From an uncultured Dyadobacter sp. (GTDB lineage Bacteria > Bacteroidota > Bacteroidia > Cytophagales > Spirosomataceae), in assembly GCA_946481035.1 (NCBI GenBank), contig CAMLNK010000316.1, positions 1 to 5,727 on the forward strand: DNA of 5,727 bases. The letters are read 5' to 3'. Positions 1 to 5,727 of this stretch are shown piece after piece (within the stretch, counting starts at the first letter, position 1; every line of letters starts with the position of its first letter). Position numbers and translations under genes: made by a program. Under the pieces are notes generated by a model. That model saw nothing but the letters and a program-made list of their open reading frames with translations. It was not told where the DNA came from and searched no databases.

Positions 1-2095
1 CTTCCAGGTCCGCTTTCACCGACGGATATTCTTTGGAAAGATCCGCCTGTGCATCCAAATCCAGATCGATATTGCGATCGTCCATATTTGCCGAAATGTT
101 AGCCAGGCCATGGTCGATGTCGCCTTTCAATCTCAGGTTTTGATACACATAACCTTTAATATCCGCGCTCTCGATATTGCCATCCAGCTTCGCTTTCATT
201 GTTTTGGGCGCATACCCAACGCCGTCCACGTCGGCGCGGAGCGTCAGTTTGCCCATTTCGGCAGGTGGCTGCTTGGTGAGTTTGCCGAGGTCGAACTCGG
301 TAAGCGTCAGCGTGCCGTTATATTGCGCCCGCAGGCTGTCGGTAATATTTTTGAGATTACCTGAAAACGAGCCCGTCCCGAAGGAGGTATTAATAGTAGT
401 AGCCAAAGTAAGGTTCTCCATCGAGCCCTTCACTTTTCCGGAAACCTTAATGGCGTCGGGCAGCTCTATCGACGCAGGTACCGTGCTGTCGGGCAGCATT
501 TTGAGCAGGTCGGCTTTGGTCGAAGCTATTTCATCGATATTCAAATCCATATCGAGCTTATCCGCATTCGGGAGGCCTTTCAGACGCCCATTGGCGCTCA
601 GTACGGTGCCGTCGAGCATGGTAAATTTCGCCTTGGAGATCAGCATATCATCCACGGACCCGGTGATTTGCCCTGTGCCTTTCACTACGCCGTTCGGTTC
701 TTTGTCGAATGGCGGGGTTTTGGCCAGGTCGGGCACCAGCAGCAGAATGTCGGCAAATGCAATGCGGCTGTCGGTGAGCCGCAGTTTGAGTTTTACCTTG
801 CCAATGTCGTTCGTAAGCTGGTCGAGGTTTTTGTAGCGCAGGCTCAGCTCGTCGCGCAGCAAGGTATTGGGTGTTTTGAGGTAAAGATTGCGGAGATAAG
901 TTTCCTGATCGCCGTAAGCGAAATCAGTCCTGAATGCATCGAGGCGGAAACCGCTTTTGTCCTTGAATGAGGCCGATTTCAATGCGCCCGCGATGTTTTC
1001 GGGCGAGAAAAGGAAATTCCGTAAATCCACATTCAGGTCTTTGATATTAAGGTGTGCGTAGTCGAGGCCTTTTGGTACGGCGGGCGAATTGAAATCGTCG
1101 TAACGGATATCATTGTCCGCCAGTTTGATCTCGCCCACTTTTACGTACCAGCCCGGTGCTTCTGCGGCCGTGTTAGCTGCGGTAGTGTCTTTCTTTTCCT
1201 CTTTTGTTTTTGGTTTTTTGGCAAATTCGGCAAATAGCGACATGTTTTGCAGTGAAACGTTCTTCACATCCACACGCTGGCTGCCCATGTAGATGCTGTT
1301 CACATGCCCGGCCAGTTTGCCTACGGTCAGGCCGTTTTTCAATCCTGCAACTTCGTCGTCAAACTGCCATTTAAATTGCTGAATATCGATATCGCCCACT
1401 TTAATGTCCAGTGAATCGGCCGGATCGGGCTTTGGCCCGGGACCGGCGGCAGCCGCTTTCAACGCAGGGTACATTCTCAGCTTCACCTGGCTGTTGTGCA
1501 ATGCCGTGCTGGTGAGGTGATATTGCGAAATGGTAGGATTGAATTTGTCGAACTTCACCACCGCAGAATCGATATTCCCCGAAGCATCGGTACCGATCAC
1601 GGCGTCGCGGTAAGAGAACCGGACCTTTTTGAGCGAAATCCGGTCGAGCCGCATTTTCAGCGGTTTCGATGGGGTAGTGTCAACTTCCGTGTCGGTGCCC
1701 GCGAATGCGTCCACGATAAACTGGAAATTGAAGGTAGTATCGGGCAAAACGCGGCTGATATTGGCATTCACATCTTCCAGTTCCACCTTGTTGATACCGA
1801 TGTCGCCGTTGATAAGGCTGTACATGTCGAGGTCCACGTACAGGCGCTTGCCCGCCACTAGCGTATCGCCGTGCCGGTCTTCGAAATATACGCCTTCGAG
1901 CAATACCCAATCGGGAATATCGAAGCGCACTTTCTCAATATTGACCTTGGTTTTGAGTTTTTTGCGCAAAAAGGAATTCGCCTGGGATGTTAAAAAATTC
2001 TGGCCGAACGGTGTCTGGATGCCCCAGATCAACACGCCAACCAGAATCAAAACTGTCAGGATTATTATGGCCAATACTTTGAGTGCTTTCTTCAT
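1..2095 (-). CDS. tamB: TamB/AsmA-like translocation and assembly module protein, N-terminal part, cut by the left window edge
   Basis: I translated this frame by hand. It is open from the ATG at 2095-2093 to the window edge, giving about 698 residues with no stop. An N-terminal hydrophobic segment (about residues 7-26) after MKKALK acts as an inner-membrane anchor. It is followed by the W-G-I-Q-T-P-x-G-Q-N-F-L stretch (about 24-35) and V-L-L-E-G-V-Y-F-E-D (about 64-73), which are typical of Bacteroidota TamB. The rest is beta-rich, with a repeated motif near residues 142, 227 and 315, and charged or Ala/Pro-rich linkers near 210-225 and 293-315. TamB family proteins span the periplasm and are implicated in outer-membrane protein assembly and inner-to-outer membrane phospholipid transfer. 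Bacteroidota members are usually well over 1,000 residues, so the conserved C-terminal DUF490/TamB domain must lie beyond the edge. The start is firm: the only in-frame codons upstream run back to the stop of the preceding gene, with no other ATG, GTG or TTG. There is no Shine-Dalgarno sequence. An AsmA-family paralogue is the main alternative. Confidence 0.88.
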   Translation of the reverse strand, partial: MKKALKVLAIIILTVLILVGVLIWGIQTPFGQNFLTSQANSFLRKKLKTKVNIEKVRFDIPDWVLLEGVYFEDRHGDTLVAGKRLYVDLDMYSLINGDIGINKVELEDVNANISRVLPDTTFNFQFIVDAFAGTDTEVDTTPSKPLKMRLDRISLKKVRFSYRDAVIGTDASGNIDSAVVKFDKFNPTISQYHLTSTALHNSQVKLRMYPALKAAAAGPGPKPDPADSLDIKVGDIDIQQFKWQFDDEVAGLKNGLTVGKLAGHVNSIYMGSQRVDVKNVSLQNMSLFAEFAKKPKTKEEKKDTTAANTAAEAPGWYVKVGEIKLADNDIRYDDFNSPAVPKGLDYAHLNIKDLNVDLRNFLFSPENIAGALKSASFKDKSGFRLDAFRTDFAYGDQETYLRNLYLKTPNTLLRDELSLRYKNLDQLTNDIGKVKLKLRLTDSRIAFADILLLVPDLAKTPPFDKEPNGVVKGTGQITGSVDDMLISKAKFTMLDGTVLSANGRLKGLPNADKLDMDLNIDEIASTKADLLKMLPDSTVPASIELPDAIKVSGKVKGSMENLTLATTINTSFGTGSFSGNLKNITDSLRAQYNGTLTLTEFDLGKLTKQPPAEMGKLTLRADVDGVGYAPKTMKAKLDGNIESADIKGYVYQNLRLKGDIDHGLANISANMDDRNIDLDLDAQADLSKEYPSVKADLE

Positions 2096-2140
2096 CCCAG
2101 GCTGTTTTCCGCCAAATTGAGGCGTTGAGAATCTTGGTTT

Positions 2141-2851
2141 TTATCTTTTAAACAGTTCGACGTTCACATTATCGTTCACGGTCATTGCTGATTTGATCGT
2201 AACCGGTTTTTTGTCGGAGCTGTTAAGTTCCACGAGTTTGGCGGGGTATAAAATACCATACGCGGATTTGGTATAATCTGATAAATCGGTGGTCGTTTCT
2301 ACGCCGGCCTGGTTCATTTTCTGGCGCACCAGCAGTCCCGATTTGGCATCAAAATAAAGGTTGTATTTTACACCTTTTCCCTGCAACTCAACATTGTTCA
2401 CCTGAGCGCCGTTGAGCGTTTCGGTACCGACGGTCGTTGCTATCAGCCCGCGATTTTTGTAGTTAATAAATGGCACGAGGTTATCGTACAATTCCATGCG
2501 CATATTTTGCTGCTCGGCCTGGCTGAGGTCTTTCACATCCACTTTCTGGCCGATCGGCACCTTAATCCACCCCTGGTCGCCCTTTACAGTGTATACAAAG
2601 CTGCGTTTCATGATGGTTTTATTCTTATAGATCGACTGATCGGGTATGGAGGCCGTGATCACCGCATTGTACGGAGTGGCCGCAGTCGCTGAATAGCTTC
2701 TTGTCAGGTTGTAGGATTTTACCCCGTCCCAAAGACTTTTTCCGCCCGTTGCTTTGTAGAACTGTGAAAATATAGAGTCAGCGGGCAATTTCTGTGCGTA
2801 CGAGCCAGCCGTTACAAGTAGTAGTGCGGCCAGCATTTTGAGCTTTTTCAT
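2141..2851 (-). CDS. secreted LolA-like protein (putative outer membrane lipoprotein-sorting protein)
   Basis: This is a complete 236-residue gene from ATG (2851) to TAA (2141-2143). A Sec signal peptide is clear: MKKLKM, a hydrophobic Leu/Ala core, then S-Y-A before Gln20, a likely signal peptidase I site. There is no lipobox Cys, so the mature protein is probably soluble in the periplasm. The mature part starts with an amphipathic stretch carrying K-A-T-G-G-K-S-L (about 33-40). It continues as beta-strands, including G-D-Q-G-W, Y-N-L-Y-F-D (about 163-167) and S-D-Y-x-K near 191-195 followed by Y-G-I-L-Y-P (about 198-203). This order (A-x-G-G-K start, 'YxD' strand, 'SDYxKxxGIxxP' near the end) is typical of small Bacteroidota proteins annotated as LolA-like lipoprotein-sorting proteins, which share a half-barrel fold that binds acyl chains. 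The family call rests on recalled sequence resemblance; cargo and function are inferred. No Shine-Dalgarno sequence is present, and the A/T-rich sequence before ATG is usual for the phylum. tamB follows after 45 bp, suggesting co-transcription. Confidence 0.8.
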   Translation of the reverse strand: MKKLKMLAALLLVTAGSYAQKLPADSIFSQFYKATGGKSLWDGVKSYNLTRSYSATAATPYNAVITASIPDQSIYKNKTIMKRSFVYTVKGDQGWIKVPIGQKVDVKDLSQAEQQNMRMELYDNLVPFINYKNRGLIATTVGTETLNGAQVNNVELQGKGVKYNLYFDAKSGLLVRQKMNQAGVETTTDLSDYTKSAYGILYPAKLVELNSSDKKPVTIKSAMTVNDNVNVELFKR

Positions 2852-2952
2852 TTGTGTAAAAATTTTGTTTAAAGTTTGAGACCTTTTTCCTGAGCCCGGT
2901 TGTCCGGAATCTGGTTTTTTAGATCAGTATGCGTGTTCGGGGTTTAAATAAG

Positions 2953-2960
2953 CAAAATTA
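2953..2960 (-). promoter_or_regulatory. candidate Bacteroidota -7 box upstream of the LolA-like gene
   Basis: The minus strand reads TAATTTTG, a full match to the TAnnTTTG -7 element recognised by the Bacteroidota primary sigma factor. It begins 109 nt before the ATG at 2851, leaving a leader of roughly 95 nt. A possible -33 TTTG lies at 2988-2985, but the 24-nt spacing is longer than the usual 19-21, so the upstream half is weak. Its position, downstream of the terminator hairpin and before the LolA-like/tamB pair, fits an operon promoter. Confidence 0.35.
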
Positions 2961-3065
2961 ATTGACTCCTGCGCGAGCTATTTGCAAAAACCGTTCCACG
3001 AGCTCAAATCAGAGCAAATATGAGCCTGGTAATGCTTCCGGAGCGGATTGGGAACTGCTTGTAAA

Positions 3066-3100
3066 TGAAAAGGAAGGGCCGATACGACCCTTCCTTTTCA
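3066..3100 (-). terminator. intrinsic terminator-like hairpin after the TonB-dependent receptor gene
   Basis: There is a perfect 13-bp inverted repeat: TGAAAAGGAAGGG (3066-3078) pairs with CCCTTCCTTTTCA (3088-3100) around a 9-nt loop. The hairpin begins 28 bp after the receptor stop codon. Read on the minus strand, its 3' arm ends in a T-rich stretch (CCTTTTCATTTAC), so the U-tract is partly inside the stem. Being symmetric, it could also stop plus-strand transcription. It separates the receptor from the LolA-like/tamB unit. Confidence 0.75.
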
Positions 3101-3128
3101 CATATATTAACAAATACTGGCCACCAGA

Positions 3129-5558
3129 TCAGGCATCGTCGCCGCTTGCGGAAATTTTGCCGAATCTGTATTGGAATGTCACATTCACCAGGCGGTTGGT
3201 CTGGTGCCAGTTCGACGACTGCGAATAAGTATCGGTGTTGAGCTGGCTTCTGTAATTGCGCGAAAGGAAAATGTCCTGCACATTGAATGAAATGGTCGCT
3301 TTCTTTTCGAGCAGGTCTTTGCGGATGCCCATATTGGCAATGAAAACGCCGTCGCGCGTGCCTTGTGCGATCGCTCGTGGGCCCTCGTAATTCACATACG
3401 CGGATGCGCGGAAGTCGGCAGGAAGCGTAATAAATGCATTGAGGTTACCCGAGTAGCTCCACGTGCGGTTGTCGATATTGGCAACGGCCGAAACGACTTC
3501 GCTGCGGAAAACGCGGCCGCTGCCGTTGAGTTTAAGGACGTCGCCGAAGAGTTTCTGGGAGAAATCTGTTTCAAAACCGTAGTTAAACTCGCGGCCGACA
3601 TTGTCATAGCGGGTGAGCGAAACGCCGGCTTCGTCGATCGTACGGATCTGCGTGATCGCATTGTTGGAGTAATCCACGAAAAGCGACGGGCCCCAGCCAC
3701 CATTGGCCTCGTAGTTGGAATAACCCATTTCAGCCTTGTGTGTAAACTCCGGACGAAGGTTCGGGTTACCGGTTTTGACGTTGCGCGGATCGGAAACGTC
3801 GGTGTAAGGGTTCAGCCAGTCGGCTTCGGGGCGCTGCACGCGGCGGCTGTAATTCAGCTTCACCTGCGACGCTTCTCCCAGCTTGCGTGTCACCGCGAAC
3901 GACGGCACGAGCGTAAGGAAATGCACGCTGAAATCCTGGTTGCGGCTGATCTGGTTGATATCCTGGTTGTAGTCGGTCACGCGCAAACCGGCCCGGACGC
4001 CCCAGAGATCGGTTTTTTGAGAGAAGGTCATAAACCCGGTGTAGGTAGCATCCTTGTAGCCGAATACGTTGCTGATATTGTTGTCAAAAACGTAGCTGTT
4101 CGTCTCGCGGTCGAGGTTGTAGAATGCATTCACATTGTCGTTCGAGCTGCTGCGCGAGCGTACACCGGCTTCCAGGGTCGCTTTCGGGTTAATGGGCCAG
4201 GTATAATCGGCATTCAGGAAAAGCGAATGGCGATTGTTGTTACGAAGGTTTTGCTGGTTGCGCAAAAGGCTGTCGACAGTACTTTCCTGCGAGAAATAGG
4301 ATTCTCCGTCGGACCCGCCGAGCGAGTAGCTCGAATTTAAATTGAGCTGATGGTCTTTTTCGGCGAATTTCAGGCGGTAATCGAGGTTGAAATTGACATT
4401 ATCGCCATTGCCTTTGCTGTTGTTCAGGCGGCGGAAGCTTTCCGACGCCGCGCCCGACGCGAACGTTGTTTCGTTGAGGATGTTGCTGTTGTTACGGCTG
4501 TTGTCACGCGAGTAGTTGACGCCCGCTTCGATCGAATTCTTGTCATTGAAATCATAATTGACGCCCACGCGGCCGAATGCATTCTTGCCTTTGTTGCCGC
4601 CCGTACCGTCCTGCTGCAAATGCGAGGTCGATTCGGTCACGAAATTGTCGCGCTTCAATGTCCTTTCCCAGGTCATGGCGCGCGTTTGCCCGCTTAGGGA
4701 CGCATTCAAGCCGAACTTTCCGACTTTGTAGCTCAGGTTACCCGATGCCGCATTGTTGTTCTTATTACCAATGCTCAACCGCGCACCGCCGTTCATCCCG
4801 CGGATTTTCGTCTTTTTAGTAATAATATCAATCACCCCCGATGCACCTTCACCTTCGTATTTCGCGGAAGGCGTCGTCATCACGTCGATCCGCTCGATCA
4901 GGTTCGCGGGGAAAGATTGGAGGATCGTTGGAAGGTCGCTGCCATAGAGGTTGGAAGGCTTGCCGTCGATGAGTACCACCACATTACCCTTTCCGCGGAC
5001 TTGCGGGTTGCCATTTTCATCGAGTGAAACGGCCGGCACTTTTTCGAGCAGGTCGCTCACATTGTTGCTCGTAGCGAGCATATCCTTGCCGATATTGACG
5101 ATCTTCTTGTCGATATCGTCCACGATCATGGTTTTTTCCCCTTTCACGATTACTTCCGCAAGCTTTTGCGCCTCGGGCTGCACGGTAATGCTTCCGAGGT
5201 CGAGCAGGCTGGCTTCGGCGGCCAGTTTTACATTGGGTTTGTAAAGCGTTTGGTAACCCATATTGGTCACACGCAAAATGTAATTGCCCGGTGCCACTTC
5301 GGCAATGGTAAATGCCCCGTTCTCGTCGGCGACCGCGCCATTGACGAGTGACGAGTCTTTGGGCATCAGTAGCGCCACAGTGGCAAATGCGACCCCGGTA
5401 CTGCCCGGGCCTTCAACGATTTTGCCCACGAGCTTGCCGCCAACCGCACGCTGCGATTTTGTACCATTCACAGGAAGCGGTCGTGTGCCGGGGGTTGCGA
5501 GAAGTAGATGTGTAGGTAAAAGTAGGGCTATGCTGTTCAGCAGCAGAGTTCTTTTCAC
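3129..5558 (-). CDS. TonB-dependent receptor / outer membrane beta-barrel family protein with carboxypeptidase-regulatory-like domain
   Basis: This is a complete 809-residue protein ending at TGA (3129-3131). The start codon is GTG (5558-5556): an in-frame TAA lies only four codons upstream with no ATG between, and GTG is followed directly by a signal peptide (K-R-T-L-L-L, hydrophobic to about residue 21). Domains in order: a carboxypeptidase D regulatory-like beta-sandwich (about 43-128, with D-E-N-G-A-F and the P-G-N-Y-I-L-R-V and G-Y-Q-T strands); a TonB plug (about 145-249, with D-L-L-E-K-V-P-A-V, V-L-I-D-G-K-P, I-E-R-I-D-V and T-P-S-A-K-Y-E-G-E-G-A-S-G-V-I-D-I-I-T-K-K); then a beta-barrel of about 550 residues ending with F-Q-Y-R-F-G-K and a short polar tail. 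This matches the Bacteroidota 'outer membrane beta-barrel family' (PF14905-like). The protein sits in the outer membrane and probably imports a ligand using TonB-ExbBD energy. The ligand cannot be read from sequence. No SusD-like lipoprotein follows, so it is unlikely to be a classical glycan SusC. It is followed by a terminator. Confidence 0.92.
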   Translation of the reverse strand: MKRTLLLNSIALLLPTHLLLATPGTRPLPVNGTKSQRAVGGKLVGKIVEGPGSTGVAFATVALLMPKDSSLVNGAVADENGAFTIAEVAPGNYILRVTNMGYQTLYKPNVKLAAEASLLDLGSITVQPEAQKLAEVIVKGEKTMIVDDIDKKIVNIGKDMLATSNNVSDLLEKVPAVSLDENGNPQVRGKGNVVVLIDGKPSNLYGSDLPTILQSFPANLIERIDVMTTPSAKYEGEGASGVIDIITKKTKIRGMNGGARLSIGNKNNNAASGNLSYKVGKFGLNASLSGQTRAMTWERTLKRDNFVTESTSHLQQDGTGGNKGKNAFGRVGVNYDFNDKNSIEAGVNYSRDNSRNNSNILNETTFASGAASESFRRLNNSKGNGDNVNFNLDYRLKFAEKDHQLNLNSSYSLGGSDGESYFSQESTVDSLLRNQQNLRNNNRHSLFLNADYTWPINPKATLEAGVRSRSSSNDNVNAFYNLDRETNSYVFDNNISNVFGYKDATYTGFMTFSQKTDLWGVRAGLRVTDYNQDINQISRNQDFSVHFLTLVPSFAVTRKLGEASQVKLNYSRRVQRPEADWLNPYTDVSDPRNVKTGNPNLRPEFTHKAEMGYSNYEANGGWGPSLFVDYSNNAITQIRTIDEAGVSLTRYDNVGREFNYGFETDFSQKLFGDVLKLNGSGRVFRSEVVSAVANIDNRTWSYSGNLNAFITLPADFRASAYVNYEGPRAIAQGTRDGVFIANMGIRKDLLEKKATISFNVQDIFLSRNYRSQLNTDTYSQSSNWHQTNRLVNVTFQYRFGKISASGDDA

Positions 5559-5615
5559 GGGTATAGGATTTTAGATTTTATTAGGAGTTAAGCAGGGCAA
5601 AAACGCTGATTGCAC

Positions 5616-5629
5616 GATGTAAGATGTAA
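5616..5629. repeat. tandem 7-bp duplication in the receptor leader
   Basis: GATGTAA occurs twice back to back on the plus strand (TTACATC twice on the minus strand), inside the presumed untranslated leader of the receptor gene, 58-71 nt upstream of its GTG. The repeat is exact but only two units long. No function can be assigned, and it may be chance. Confidence 0.3.
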
Positions 5630-5659
5630 CTAAAACAAGCTGTAAAGCTTTAATCGGTA

Positions 5660-5667
5660 CAAAGTTA
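5660..5667 (-). promoter_or_regulatory. candidate Bacteroidota -7 box upstream of the TonB-dependent receptor
   Basis: The minus strand reads TAACTTTG, matching TAnnTTTG, and begins 109 nt before the GTG start at 5558. I see no good TTTG -33 element at the usual spacing. The small inverted repeat GGTA-ACG-TACC (5679-5689) lies 12-22 bp upstream of the box, and the 10-bp palindrome TAAAGCTTTA (5643-5652) lies about where transcription would begin. Either could be a regulator site, but short AT-rich palindromes are common by chance. Confidence 0.38.
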
Positions 5668-5727
5668 CAAACATTAATGGTAACGTACCCTTTTTTGAAA
5701 TAATTACATAAAATTATAAAAAATTTA

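Noticed and set aside
177..836. Plus-strand open frame (219 codons) opposite tamB
   Set aside because: It is Ser/Leu/Pro-rich with no domain, and the minus-strand frame here is a continuous TamB-like protein.
1680..1910. Short minus-strand frame of 76 codons inside tamB
   Set aside because: It is Arg/Gly/Gln-rich, in a different frame from the continuous tamB frame, so it is a shadow.
2110..2124. Inverted repeat CGCC-(7)-GGCG between the LolA-like gene and tamB
   Set aside because: Only 4 bp of stem and no T-tract follow, so it is not a convincing terminator; the genes are more likely co-transcribed.
2962..3228. Plus-strand frame across the spacer between the receptor and the LolA-like gene
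   Set aside because: It runs through the terminator hairpin and into the antisense of the receptor's 3' end, and its product resembles nothing.
3363..4340. Long plus-strand open frame (325 codons) opposite the receptor gene
   Set aside because: It lies wholly antisense to a clear TonB-dependent receptor, shows no recognisable domain and is Val/Ala/Arg-rich as expected from a mirrored GC-rich codon pattern.

Overview
The window looks like a chromosomal piece from a Bacteroidota (Bacteroidetes) bacterium, most plausibly a Cytophagales member of the Dyadobacter/Spirosoma kind. The genus-level guess is weak. The evidence is a TonB-dependent receptor with an N-terminal carboxypeptidase-regulatory-like domain, a Bacteroidota-type TamB with its typical N-terminus, start sites without Shine-Dalgarno sequences, and TAnnTTTG-type -7 boxes. 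Coding regions are moderately GC-rich and spacers are AT-rich. All three real genes lie on the minus strand, so transcription runs from right to left.

Right part (about 5727 to 3129): an AT-rich leader with a candidate -7 box (5660-5667) precedes an 809-residue outer-membrane TonB-dependent receptor that starts with GTG. A 13-bp perfect hairpin at 3066-3100, just after its stop, probably ends this transcript.

Middle (3128 to 2141): a 277-bp spacer carries the hairpin and a second candidate -7 box (2953-2960). It is followed by a 236-residue secreted protein resembling the LolA-like 'outer membrane lipoprotein-sorting' proteins of Bacteroidota.

Left part (2095 to 1): 45 bp further downstream, in the same reading frame and with no terminator between, begins a large TamB/AsmA-like protein. 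It runs off the left edge, and about 698 N-terminal residues are visible. It has one N-terminal membrane anchor and a long beta-rich periplasmic body with a motif repeated about every 86 residues.

All three products belong to the cell envelope: an outer-membrane receptor, a putative periplasmic lipoprotein or lipid-binding carrier, and an inner-membrane-anchored bridge protein. The LolA-like gene and tamB probably form one operon. The receptor is probably a separate transcription unit. I see no RNA genes, mobile elements or CRISPR arrays, and nothing that amounts to a clearly new system. The most interesting point is the pairing of a LolA-like carrier with TamB.
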